NCBI GenBank assembly: GCA_014607495.2
Contig: CP053156.1
Span: 15,126,015-15,190,014, forward strand
Reading direction: 5' to 3'
DNA length: 64,000 nt
From: Carposina sasakii
Lineage: Eukaryota; Arthropoda; Insecta; Lepidoptera; Carposinidae
Below are positions 13,149 to 23,659 of the stretch, one piece after another (the first letter of the stretch is position 1; each line of letters starts with the position of its first letter). The position numbers and the translations under genes are program-made. The notes beneath the pieces were generated by a model. It was not told the DNA's origin, made no database searches, and worked only from the letters and a program-made list of their open reading frames with translations.

Positions 13149-14151
13149 TAGGGATTGCAATGCTGGATCCAGCACTCCAGCAATCCAGCACCTGGCGCTA
13201 GATCCAGCGGTGCGGATTCGCAATAACGTAAAAATAAGTAAATAACGTTTATTCCGCGCGAAAATGCCTCAAAACTTTACCAATGATTGACTTAATTCTT
13301 TAAAAGAGAGCGCAATCGCATTTTAACTGCGGTGCCAGCCTAGGTAACGTAGTCTATTGTGTTGATGGATGCACGCGGCTGGCAACGCCACACGCGGCAA
13401 AATACAATACGGTGAGTAGGCAGCGGTATGCAATTTCCTAGTGTGTGGGTCAGTTTTCTTATTACATTTATTTGTTTGGCTGGCACCGACTCCACTTTTT
13501 TAAAACTTTTTAGAAAGTTTGAATCGGTAGCTGGTTCAGATATACAAACAAAAAATATATACAAAACCTGCGGGCTTATTATAATTATTGTAAAACTGTG
13601 TTTTACAATAATTTCGCCGGTCATAAAAAAAATTGTTTCAAAAAAATTTACATCGCCCGTTAAGGAGTTCAGGACCATCAGCTGCCTTATAGCACAAATT
13701 GGTAATACTATAGCACGAGTCAGTGACAAGTTGCTAGCTGATGTATGTATTCTACACATACATCAGCTAGCAACTTGTCACTGACATTTTACATCTGGCT
13801 ATGCTAAACGTGGGTAAAGGACCCGATTCGTGATCTTGAGAGTCTTAGCTACTCCTTTTTGGAAAGAAAGCCGTGTCTGTATTTATATATGTTATAGTGA
13901 CAAGAGAAATACACCAGAATTGTAAATATCCAGCTATCACGGTTCATGAAATACAGCTTTCTGACGGATATCAGAATAGACAGATAGCTTAGTGTAGTAA
14001 TAAGGCCCCGTTTCTGATATAGAACCCTAAAAATTTATTAATTTCTTTGGAAAAATCGAATAATGTTTGGTCCGCGCTGGATCCAGCTGGATTTTCTTCG
14101 ATCCAACAAAAATCCAGCTGGATTGAAAATGCCGCTGGATTGCAATCCCTA
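13149..14151. mobile_element. Non-autonomous hAT-like element (1.0 kb)
   Basis: The ends are inverted repeats beginning TAGGGATTGCAAT (left 13149, right end 14151), followed on both sides by subterminal CTGGATCCAGC-type motifs. Flanking 8-bp sequences GTACCGAC (13141-13148) and GTACCAAC (14152-14159) form a target duplication with one mismatch. TAGGG-like ends and an 8-bp duplication are hAT hallmarks. Open frames inside show no transposase motif. Confidence 0.7.
13719..13785. repeat. Perfect 30-bp inverted repeat (hairpin)
   Basis: Positions 13719-13748 are exactly reverse-complemented by 13756-13785 with a 7-nt spacer. The arm reads GTCAGTGACAAGTTGCTAGC followed by TGATGTATGT. It lies inside the hAT-like element, and the right arm continues into a copy of the ~220-bp dispersed repeat on the minus strand. 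Confidence 0.85.
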
Positions 14152-14584
14152 GTACCAACCGACTACTATATGTTGGTATTGACTTAAGGATCGAGATCTA
14201 ATTCGTAAAATTGTAGATCAAATCTTTAGTTTCATTCAAAAAATTAATCTATTGAAACGAATTTATCTTCATTCCTATTAGGTAAGTATAGCAATTAGTG
14301 AAAAAAAATGAGGTATAATAAGCGATCAGCGAATACTGTACTATTTTGATTATCGCGTAGCTTTTACTAGTTCGGTTAATACGGGGCCAAGACAATATGT
14401 GCTAGTGACCGTCAGCGTATATTACTTGTCGGTATATAGGTCTTAGAATTTCAAACAAATCCAGATTACCAAGCAAAGTTTTTATCTAAATAGGTCCATA
14501 ACAAGCCCTGTTTATCATTCAGCCAGCGTCGGACCAAGGATGATAGCTTAGCGGGTAATCCGGCGGTTAATGTCGCCGTTCATA

Positions 14585-14695
14585 ATGCCCGGAGCCAAAT
14601 TAGTTAAAATACCGCGTCGGCCGGCCAGCGCGGGCGCCGCGGACTTGGAGGAAAAGCTAAGAAGAGATGCGATAGAACTGCAACTGTTCATGTAG
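14585..14695 (+). other. Short GC-rich ORF, possible first exon
   Basis: A 36-codon frame starts MPGAKLVKIPRRPASAGAAD and ends in LEEKLRRDAIELQLFM in a locally GC-rich patch. A diverged copy of its 3' part (encoding EELNRDAIELQSLL then stop) follows at about 14744-14795. This could be a small gene exon, but no family was recognised and repeat origin is equally possible. Confidence 0.2.
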
Positions 14696-14899
14696 CTTAC
14701 GCAGCTACTGTAAAATGGACGGATGACCTTAGTTAGGGAAGAAGAGCTAAATAGAGATGCAATAGAACTTCAATCATTATTGTAGCATAAGTAAGGTAAG
14801 TGGCAGTGGAGGTTGTTAGGGAAAGCCTATGTTCAGCAGTAATAAGTTTACTGCGGAACATCTAACGGCTAAAATAATGTCGCAGCAATGTACAACATA

Positions 14900-15060
14900 T
14901 ACACAAGGCTGTTTTCCCGATATGAGGTAGCCAGAACTGCAGTCTCATAAGGGAGATCCCACAGCTACGTTTAGCATAACGGGGACAGGTGTTAATGATC
15001 AGTGGCAAGTTGTTAGCTTATCGCCTGGGAGAATGCCCGAATTCCTTTAATAAACTCCCC
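14900..15060 (+). repeat. Copy of the ~220-bp dispersed repeat
   Basis: It reads GAGGTAGCCAGAACTGCAG, then CACAGCTACGTTTAGCATAACG, then GTTGTTAGCTTATCGCCTGGG, in the same order as the copies near 17465 and 35830. Confidence 0.55.
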
Positions 15061-15144
15061 CACTTAATAAACTGGTACAAAGAATATTATAGAATAGAAT
15101 ATTGTCACCTTCCCGTATAACGATGATACTATTATAAGTACTTA

Positions 15145-15495
15145 CGGGTTGTCAGCCTACGCAGTCCACTGCTGGACGTAGGCCTCCCCCAGAGCACGCC
15201 ACACTGCTCGATCTCTCGTTTTTGCCATCCAGACACTACCAGCCGCCCTCTTTAAGTAATCGGTCCATCTGGCCGGAGGGCGTCCAATGCTACGCTTGCC
15301 AAGGCCTGGTCTCCATTCGAGAACCCGCTTACTCCACCGTCCATCAGTTCTACGACCCACCGCCACTTCTGTCTGCTACATGTCGAGACTATGTCTGTCA
15401 CTTTGGTCTTCTGCCGGATAATCTCGTTTAGGAGTTTGTCCATTAGCGAGATCCCAGCATTGACCTTTTCATAGCTCTCAGTGACATGCAATCAG
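15145..15495 (-). mobile_element. RTE-type LINE 3' fragment, second copy
   Basis: It is homologous to 12242-12600. Minus-strand frames 15157-15366 and 15252-15491 carry the RRTDGRWSKRVLEWRP...GKRSIGRPPARWTDYLKRAAG segment and the ISLMDKLLNEIIRQKTKVTD segment, separated by a frameshift and small deletion. It is a dead copy. A further 60-bp tail fragment lies at 15775-15830. Confidence 0.7.
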
Positions 15496-15944
15496 TGCAT
15501 GCATTATACCTACAACTTATATAAATAAATGTTGTCAAGCCGCCTCCTCTTAATCCTTTCTTCACGGTGGACACAAACTGTCGCGACTAAATTATAACGC
15601 TGTTTTATCCCCGGGTGTTAATGCTGTTTTTATTCGCCGCCCAAATTGTAAAATATGCTAATGATTTTCTGCCTTCCGCTCGTAAAGCCGTCAAGTTAAA
15701 GTACCTATCATGGTGCATACAGGGTGTAACAAAAGAGCGAAAAGCCATGAACATAACCCACTACGAGTATAAGAGATCATCATCGTCAGCCTATTGCAGT
15801 CCACTGCTGGACGCAGGCCTCCCACAGAGCACACACTCTCCCTCGCCACAAGGCGTTTTTACCATCAAATCTCTAGAAGCTACTACTTTAGGAGATAATT
15901 AGATATTTATCTATAGGTACATATAATACAATTGTAACGGATCG

Positions 15945-16130
15945 ATATGTTTGTGCACACTAATCTCAGAAACGACTGAACCGATATATGTACGATGAAG
16001 TTTTCAGGAATATGTTGTGACAAGTCCCACTTAACATATACGCAACTTTTTATCCCGGGAAAATGTTTTTATCGACATTTTATTTTTTCTGCAGTCCATG
16101 CGGACGGAGTCGCGGACGTCCACTAGTATG
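15945..16130 (+). repeat. Lepidopteran dispersed repeat, diverged copy
   Basis: The right end GCAGTCCATGCGGACGGAGT and the following GGACGTCCACTAGTATG match the end of the element at 9655-9880. Confidence 0.45.
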
Positions 16131-16589
16131 TTAATAGACATATATTAGTACATGTATTGAGAACCTGTCCACAAAAAAAGACTCGATATCAAATGTCTGT
16201 TAAGGAATAAAGACTTTTGTGCATAGAAAAGGCAGTGGTTAGGCAGTGATTGGTCTATACTGCACGTTATAGCTTACATAACGCATGGCTACATTCCCAG
16301 AGCTCCCCTTCACATCCTGCTTCATTTTGTACTATCTCTGTCTACCTGACTATTCGAGGTGAACAAATTACGAAATACCTTCCGCGAGAATTCGGGACAT
16401 GTGACCGCGCTAAAGGGGGAGTTACACAAGTTACATACAGGTGGACATTCCTACAAGTCGAGTTCCTATGAAAGTAAGTTCAGGTACTCAAATAGAGCAC
16501 ATATAAAGTAATATCAAATTGCGAAGGAAATTCTTCTGAGCGACATCACGTGTAGTGAATAATGTTACTATTATACATACATACATACA

Positions 16590-16810
16590 TAATATTCACG
16601 CCTCTTTCCCGGAGGGGTAGGTAGAGATCACGGGTCTCCATTTGCTACGATCCTGACACACCTCTTTCGCTTCATCTACTTTCATGATATTCTTCATGCA
16701 CGCTCGTCTGTTTAGAGTACTCTTGACCTGGCCTTTCTTTAGAATTTCACCAATTTGATCGGTGAAAGTCCGGCGAGGTCTTCCCCTTCCAACCTTACAA
16801 CCCTTACAAT
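16590..16810 (-). mobile_element. LINE ORF 3' fragment (RTE-like)
   Basis: Translated on the minus strand it reads [19 protein letters not shown], then [20 protein letters not shown], then [20 protein letters not shown]. This is the C-terminal tail of a lepidopteran endonuclease-reverse transcriptase. Everything upstream is missing. Confidence 0.6.
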
Positions 16811-17177
16811 TATTATAGTCTAGTTATATGTTCTAGTTTAGATATTCTAGAAACTAAATAAAACAAACAGTGTTGTGTTATAAAGACTGCGGTGAAAGCC
16901 CAATGGCTACTATGACGTGAGCTTTTCTGTCGTAAGGTATAGGTTCGATACTGGTCACGGGCGTGTATTACAGAATTTATTATCATGTAAGTATTTTTTG
17001 ATAAACCTACTAAAATTGAAAATAAACTATATTGCACGGACCCCATAAATAATGGAATAAATAAAGGGCAGGCAGATTCGTGAAACTAATTAAAACCAGT
17101 GTTACAAAGACACTATGTACGAATCAGGACTAATTCTTTACTAAAACGAAAGTAAATATGTAAAACTGACTGACCTG

Positions 17178-18262
17178 TGCAGGCCTGGTTCTCGGCCAGC
17201 CGAGCGAAGCGAGTGACGACGCGAGAGGAGAAGCGAGTGAGGCCGAGGTTCCTCTCGAGGGTGAGCCAGCAGTCGAGCGAGGTAAGGAGGCCGCTCGCCG
17301 CATTGAGCCACGTGCCCTGGTGTGACGGCCATCTGAGGATAGAAACACACATTTAACAAACACATAGGTCCTAGTAGTAAAGAAATAAGGTCAGTCACTA
17401 AGGTCAGTCATCATGGATCCACTGAATTTAATGTTAACATCTACACACTTGCATACGTCTTTGTTCCCTAGAATAATGAACTACAGGATCAATAATGAGA
17501 TCCTATATTATGTATAGCCACGTTTCGCGTAGCGGGGCCAGATGTAAAAGATCAGTAATCGGGGCTAATTCATCGCTTGAGAGAACGATCTTAGTTCCTC
17601 TTACGATATGCACAGAAGGAGATGCAGCTGGATGTATTCTAGGGAATCCCCGTATGAACACAAAACATTGCAAGACAAAAATTTAATATAAAAAAATTAC
17701 ACTATTCCCAAAGAGGGTAGGCATCAAGCAAGTGCGCCCGACCCACGACTATCGAAAGAACCCTTTACTTTATGAACTTCAATATTAATAAGGTTAGAGC
17801 AGGTAGATCAGGCAGGACCAGAGATAAAATTATATACTCACTTTGAATACGATTTGTGGAGGGTAGGTCAGGAGTGGCCGCACGTCGCGGATACAACAGC
17901 ACGTTTTGAACAGGTGCATGACCAACGCTGGGCGCCAGTCGTTTCGTATTGACCAACTTGCCCTCAGTCTCGTTGGGCGCTTGTTGTTGGAGTTTTGTTT
18001 CACTAAACGGGACGTGTTCGTCGGGTTGCCCCACGTTGGGCGGCGTTGGCCCCACGCTGGGCGCCACGGGCTGGGCCAGCAGCTGACGGTATAGCTCGAG
18101 CTCATGATAGAAATCAGTCTCGTCAGCCCTCAATGGCGGTGCTGCGGCGTGTGACGGCGCTTCCGCCGTCAGCCCGTTGAGAACGAGTCGGCGCGCACTC
18201 GGCATGCCCATCGCCCAAGCATCTGTCAAGGTGCCCAGGGGCCCTCGCTTCACGGCTCGCCT
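17178..18262 (-). CDS. Candidate unrecognised gene, two putative exons
   Basis: Two GC-rich islands have splice-like borders on the minus strand. Exon A (about 17839-18262) follows a GGCAG acceptor, stays open, and ends at a strong GTGAGT donor. Its likely frame contains VKRGPLGTLTDAWAMGMPSA and ETDFYHELELYRQLLAQP. Exon B (about 17178-17340) starts after CCTCAG and ends at GTCAGT. The most protein-like frame of B (TWLNAASGLLTSLDCWL, then ERNLGLTRFSSRVVTRFARL) does not match the phase left by the likely frame of A, so either an exon is missing between them or one frame is wrong. I recognise no family. The Transib element inserted about 0.4 kb upstream of exon A. Confidence 0.3.
17465..17665 (+). 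repeat. Copy of the ~220-bp dispersed repeat
   Basis: Carries the ordered landmarks ACTACAGGATCA, CCACGTTTCGCGTAGCGGGG, GATATGCACAGAAGGAGATGC and TATTCTAGGGAATCCCCG shared with the copies near 14910 and 35830. Confidence 0.5.
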
Positions 18263-18638
18263 GCCGTGGGAATCATCAAGAAACTTCTACATAACTGTTA
18301 CTACAAGTTATCCTCGGCAGTCTAATGCAATAATCCAAAGTCACTCACAATGAAAAAGTTTTGTTCGAGAAAAAGTTTTAGATCTACCCGTTACCGAAAA
18401 AAATATTCCTTAACACTATTATTCTTGTAGGATAAGTTTTTGAAAGTCTCTAGACGCCGATTTTATTTACCTTACATTACAACAGTCTCTTAAAACAATG
18501 TTTGTTCACTTAGTTAGCGTGTTTGAATTCGATAATGTTAGTTTGGAAGTGCGGCAGGGGCACACGCGCCCCACAGTCGACTCGCGGCAATACACTGCCG
18601 CCGGCCGCCGGTAAACCGACACAGCGGCGCCGCCGCCC

Positions 18639-18650
18639 GCCCGCACAGTG
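18639..18650 (+). repeat. Transib left end: GCCCG target duplication plus CACAGTG
   Basis: The target copy GCCCG is followed directly by CACAGTG, the same seven bases as the consensus recombination-signal heptamer. The mirror arrangement CACTGTG-GCCCG is at 22229-22240. No nonamer-like A-rich block is visible at 12 or 23 bp from the heptamer. Confidence 0.9.
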
Positions 18651-21600
18651 GTTCCAATGTATGGGAGGTGCTGGACATTCGCTTCCAAAAAATAAAATTG
18701 GTGAATCTTGAGAAACTAATTATGCCATCTTGTTTGGTAGATCAATGTCTTTGAAAGTTATTATTTAAAGTTTTTTTGTAACTGTTATATTTGAGGAGAT
18801 AATTGAGAAATAGTGTTTTCTTACTATGGAAATGGTCAAACTTACTTACATATCTCTTGATTCCGGCCTCGTTTCAAGTTGCGGTCTTCGGTATTGTGTT
18901 TATATTTGAGAGAACTACAATTAATGCTAACACACATAGTGCGCCAAACGTGCACTTTCTGCGGTACATAGAAATGTTTGATTTTTAAATTATAATATAC
19001 TACAATGACAAGGATCTTACAATTTTCTGTTAAAATCATAGAGGAATAAGGGCCCCTCTAAATATGCGTATCGATAAATGATGTTGCAGAAATAAAAAAA
19101 TAATAATTAAATTAATTAATTTGCAAACGAGGGCAACGATCGATCCACAGACGGTCTTAGACTTTTAAATAATTAATTAATGAAATTATTGCATTATCAT
19201 TAAGACAGTAGTCATTAGCATTTCTATCAATTACAGATGTCATTCTTAGAGTAATTTTTAGCATTTTCAACAATTATTTGATGCAGGTGATTATTAATTG
19301 AAATCATTAGTACTAAAACATTACAAGAATAACAATTGTACGCAGTACGCAGTAATGAGGGTAGTGTAGTATAAATTGGTTGGTAATCCTTTATTTTACA
19401 TCAGTTTTGATTTCTATTTCGTTCTAATAAATATGTCTTTCCGTGGATTTGTTACAAATCTTGACCTTTATTGCGCTTTACGCAAACACAATGATCTACG
19501 TGACTTTGATCATCTATTCGGTGTCCTTAAAACGAATTGCAACGTTTCTCTTTGTGAAGGTGCCGAAGAAGACTTAAAGAACTGGTGTCGTCGATTTTGC
19601 TACCGGATCTATCCTAAATGGTCTCAAGCTGGAAGAAGCGAAGGAAAGTTTCTAAATAAACACTCAGAGTGGTTGCAGTCTGAAGTCCAGTGGCCGGATT
19701 CCCTAAAGGAAAATAATTTGCCTTTACAAGTATTACCTACGAACGCAATAGAAGAAGAAACTACTGAGCAGACGAATTTACCTTCTAAATCCGATGCCTC
19801 TACGTGTACTCATGTCTCTCCTCGTAAGCCCTTTGAAGATTTAAGTCCTCGTCAAAAGAAAAGACGCACTGAAGTACTTAGGGCATCTAGCAGCACTGAC
19901 GAGATTATGTTTTCTGCACAAAGCAGTCTTAGGGCTGCAGGGGAAAATGATGTAGCTGATATTATGAAGTTTTTAATGGAAAATCCTACAGAAGCTTCTA
20001 AGATCAAAGATTTCATTGGCGGACGGAGTACCACAGATTCAGATAAATGTATATCTCCACTAAAGGCCCTAGCTTTGTTTGTGTCGATGAACCTTTCAAA
20101 ATGGCGTTATATGACTTTACGGGATTTTCATGCTAAAGAAGGAGTAGCTCAATATCCCAGTTATTACATGCTTCTGAAAGAAAAAAAGAAATGTTACCCA
20201 AAACAAGAAGACGTTACAATTACTGAACACTCTGCTAAAATCAAATTGCAAGCGTTGCTAGACCTTACTACGACAAGACTTCTACAAACCCAAAACCTCT
20301 CTACCACTGAGGAGAAAAACCTGGTGCTCGTGAGCAAATGGGGCTTTGACGGTGCTTCGGATCAAAGTGTTTACCACCAGAAAAACAAGTGAAACTGAGG
20401 AAACGAATTTCGCCAGTGTATTTGTTGCAAGTCTTGTACCAATCCGGCTCACATCCGAAACTGGCCAAATAATTTGGGAAAATGAGCGGCCCTCGTCAAC
20501 ATCTCTTTGTCGACCAATCCTAATCAAGTTCATCAAAGAAACAAAAGAAAATGTTCAAATGGAGATGTCTGAATTCGAAGAAGAGATTAAGCTTCTGCAA
20601 CCTACTAACAGCGATGACGTAAGTGTAAAGCACCAGTTGCATTTGACGATGATAGATGGTAAGATTCACTCATACATATCAGGCACAGCAGCATCAGTGT
20701 GCGACATTTGCAAAGCGCGTCCAAATGAGATGAACGACATTAGTAAAGTAAGAAGCAAGCCAGTGCACGAAGACATGTTTAAATACGGACTTAGCTCGCT
20801 CCATGCATGGATCCGGACCATGGAGTGTTGTTTTCACATCGCATACAGATTAGACATAAAATCATGGCAAGCTAGAGGTGATGAAGCAAAGAAGAATGTT
20901 GCTGAAAGAAAATCAGCAATTCAAGAAAACTTCAAAAAAGAAACTGGAATGCGTCTTGATGTTGTCAAGCAAGGGAGTGGAACCACCAACACCGGTAATT
21001 GTGCTAGAAGGTTTTTTGAAAACCCAGAAAAATCTGCTGAATTAACCGGATTAGATGCGAGACTTTTAAGAAGGCTAGCTGTCATTTTACAGTGTATATC
21101 TTCAGGAGAGAAACTCGACATTGACAAATTTCGTATGTTCTGTAATGACACTACTTTGCTCTACGTGGAATTATATCCATGGTTTTATATGCCGTCTAGT
21201 CTCCACAAATTGCTGGTCCATGGGCCAGATGTCATTGAGAACTTTTCAATGATGCCTATCGGCTTTTTGTCCGAAGAAGCCTCGGAGGCACGAAATAAAG
21301 AATTTAGAAAGTACCGCGAAGGACATTCAAGAAAACATAGCAGTGTCTCGTGTAATGAAGATGTACTACACAATCTTTTATTATCTTCTGATCCGGTTCT
21401 TACAAGTATTCGCCCAATGTATAACAAATTTATTAAAAAATCTTGTTTCTCAGAATTTTATGAACTGATTATATCCGAGACAGGTAAATTTAATTTTGTC
21501 GATATAAACGAGTTAATCGAAATAGACTCCGCATCAGAATTGATCGATGATGATTGTGAAGACGATTCATAAATAAATTAAAATTTTAATTAAAATAAAT

Positions 21601-22235
21601 ATAAATAAATAAATTTTTTTATTACAGTTTAATAAAAAGATCTCATTCGTGTAACTAGGGTCTTTCTCTCTGTGTTTATAGACATTTTTAGTTAAATTTA
21701 TCTGTACTATTTTATAGATTTATAATGCATGTTGTGCTTTTCGTATTTTTGAATTTTATTAAATAAATACTACCACTAACAATTTTAGTGTAATTTAGTT
21801 CTCAAACCATTTGACCTACATTTTGGACATGTCAAAAATCAAAATTACAAGATCACTTTCATTGTAGTGTTCAGTATGGAACTTTTTCGTATATAAAAAT
21901 AGACATCTCTATGTACCGCAGAAAGTGCACGTTTGGCGCACTATGTGTGTTAGCATTAATTATAGTTCTCTCAAATATAAACACAATACCGAAGACCGCA
22001 ACTTGAAACGAGGCCGGAATCAAGAGATATGTAAGTAAGTTTGACCATTTCCATAGTAAGAAGATACTATTTCTCAATTATCTCCTCAAATATAACAGTT
22101 ACAAAAAACTTTAAATAATAACTTTCAAAGACATTGATCTACCAAACAAGATGGCATAATTAGTTTCTCAAGATTCACCAATTTTATTTTTTGGATGCGA
22201 ATGTCCAGCACCTCCCATACATTGGAACCACTGTG
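18644..22235 (+). mobile_element. Transib (RAG1-like) DNA transposon, 3592 bp
   Basis: Both ends are near-identical inverted repeats of about 334 bp (18644-18977 and 21902-22235), beginning CACAGTG. The GC-rich 5-bp duplication GCCCG flanks it at 18639-18643 and 22236-22240. A 5-bp GC-rich duplication and CAC(A/T)RTG ends are diagnostic of Transib, whose ends resemble the V(D)J recombination heptamer. The interior holds one transposase gene on the plus strand, broken by a frameshift. The matching arms and intact duplication imply a fairly recent insertion. Long arms are unusual, since most described Transib ends are short. Confidence 0.9.
19433..21572 (+). pseudogene. Transib transposase, frameshifted
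   Basis: This is a RAG1-core-like DDE recombinase acting as a transposase. The upstream frame starts at MSFRGFVTN (19433; an earlier in-frame ATG exists at 19376) and ends at 20392. The downstream frame runs 20346-21572. Putative catalytic residues are the Asp of WGFDGAS (about 20341-20360), the Asp of MIDGK (about 20650-20664) and the Glu in LSEEASEARNKE (about 21268-21303). Conserved blocks SSLHAWIRTMECCFHIAYRL and LLSSDPVLTSIRP match the family. An A5 run at 20381-20385 carries one base too many, so the first frame stops just after the first Asp motif and the two halves overlap by about 47 nt. All three acidic residues survive, so inactivation looks recent or could be a sequencing error in a homopolymer. 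Confidence 0.88.
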
Positions 22236-22379
22236 GCCCGGCGGAAACCAGTCGTGCGTGACGTGACCAACTTTCGAAATTCGAATTTTGAACCGTTGAA
22301 TACCGATTGCAATATTACAATGAAATTGTAATCAAAGCCTAACCTACCTGCGACAGATCACTACCACCACCACTAGGTA

Positions 22380-22615
22380 GGTACCGATCAAGGGCTATTG
22401 GTATCAGACACATAGTAACTAGCGCCATCATCCATCGGAACTATACGATGAAACCACGGTTCCTGCGAAAAAAGGAGTTCAACTTAATACTTCCTCCCTC
22501 CACGCATTCTTGCGAAAAAAGGTCTTGCTTGACAGACAGACAGCCGAACAACAAAGTGATCCTACAAGGGTTCCGCTTTTTCCTTTTGAGGTACGGAACC
22601 CTAATATGTTAACTA
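22380..22615 (+). repeat. Lepidopteran dispersed repeat ending GGTACGGAACCCTAA
   Basis: It contains ACTAGCGCCATCATCCATCGG, GACAGACAGACAG and AACAAAGTGATCCTACAAGG, then the tail TTTTGAGGTACGGAACCCTAA, a motif series I associate with moth interspersed elements. A fragment of the left part recurs at 29965-30020. Confidence 0.45.
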
Positions 22616-22704
22616 GAAGCATAGAGGAATCTAGAAGTAACATATCGATAAAATACCCGCTTCGTCCCTATACCTACTTTTAACTATAAATGTAGAGCAA
22701 AGCA

Positions 22705-22775
22705 CGGTATGTGAGAGGTCGTGAGTTCAAGTCTCACTCGGGTGAATTTTTTTTTCATTTCTTAATAATATTTAT
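22705..22775 (+). mobile_element. tRNA-like SINE, 5'-truncated copy
   Basis: It contains AGAGCAAAGCACGG, the B-box region GGTCGTGAGTTCAAGTCTCA and CTCGGGTG followed by a T-run and CATTTCTTAATAATATTT, matching copies at 26351-26561, 42942-43109 and 48757-48912. The D-arm half and leader are missing. Confidence 0.6.
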
Positions 22776-23277
22776 ACATGTATACTTAGATAGGGACCAC
22801 CCGACTATACAAACCTGCAACGAGCAATACAATAAGCATTACGAGTACAATGGACAGTAAATAGGTGTTCACACATTTGGCTGTATGGTGCAAACGACTG
22901 TAGCCTATTTAAAAAAAAAGATAAATGACAGCATGACAGCTGTGACATTTGAGTTTAGACTAGATAGAGGCACGTTCAAAAAAATAATTTTAAAGCGTAC
23001 CAGTTATTTCTGAGTATTATTTAATATTTACATTTAATAATATTTAACCTATAAACTGATAAATTTAAATAATTATTTATTATATTAAAATTATTATATT
23101 TTATATTACAGTAAAATAAAACTTTTTACGTGTCATGCGTAGCGTAGATAAGAGATAAGGTTAACAGGTTAACTTAACATTATTTACGAATGTTCTCCAG
23201 CTGGTGGTTTACGTAATGCGAGGATTCTAAAAGAAAATTTGTTCCTAATCCTTATACGTTTAAATAAACAAGAGAAA

Positions 23278-23448
23278 ATGGTTCGCCTTGGCAAGAAACA
23301 TCTGGAGATCGCGTCGTCATTCAGTGCATCAGCACTTGGCTTTGGTGGCGCTGCGTTCACCACACTCCTTTACTTCACTGACTGGAAGGTGTTCGTCGCC
23401 AACATCCCATTCTACGGTAGCAAGTTCCCTCCTGAATCTTCAGAGTGA
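23278..23448 (+). CDS. UQCR11: Cytochrome b-c1 complex subunit 10 (6.4-kDa, UQCR11-like)
   Basis: The frame encodes a 56-residue protein, the usual size of this small complex III subunit of the mitochondrial inner membrane. Residues about 12-34 form a single hydrophobic span, and the C-terminal block [17 protein letters not shown] matches the family pattern TDW...(V/I)P(Y/F)..GKF. The basic N-terminus (VRLGKKH) has no cleavable presequence. The start at 23278 gives the family length; the preceding AGAGAAA context is a plausible insect initiation site. An in-frame extension upstream to 23239 is less likely. The CDS is uninterrupted. An AATAAA polyadenylation signal lies about 200 bp downstream. 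Confidence 0.82.
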   Translation: MVRLGKKHLEIASSFSASALGFGGAAFTTLLYFTDWKVFVANIPFYGSKFPPESSE

Positions 23449-23648
23449 AGCAGATCCAACGCTTGTTTATGTTTAGTGGTACTTTAGCTATCATGTAATT
23501 ATATCGTAAGTTAAACTAACCTTCATGTTTAATTTTCTAGTCCCAAACAGAAGTCATGATCTGTACCTACTACTGTTTTTCCTGTAGATTCATTGTTAGG
23601 TAAGGTAATCGTGAGGAAGCCTTTATTATTGAACAAATTTTAAATGTA

Positions 23649-23654
23649 ATAAAA
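23649..23654 (+). terminator. Candidate polyadenylation signal of UQCR11
   Basis: AATAAA on the plus strand about 200 bp after the UQCR11 stop codon, with no other gene between. Confidence 0.45.
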
Positions 23655-23659
23655 TTTAG

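Noticed and set aside
13340..13784. Overlapping 139- and 118-codon ORFs inside the hAT-like element
   Set aside because: They lie on opposite strands of the same segment, span the palindrome and show no hAT transposase motif. Probably chance.
18644..18690. Complete recombination signal sequence (heptamer, 12/23 spacer, nonamer)
   Set aside because: Only the heptamer CACAGTG matches. No nonamer-like sequence is found at 12 or 23 bp. The similarity is the known resemblance of Transib ends.
18803..22077. 61- and 68-codon ORFs at the two ends of the Transib element
   Set aside because: They are the same sequence in the two inverted terminal arms, not genes.
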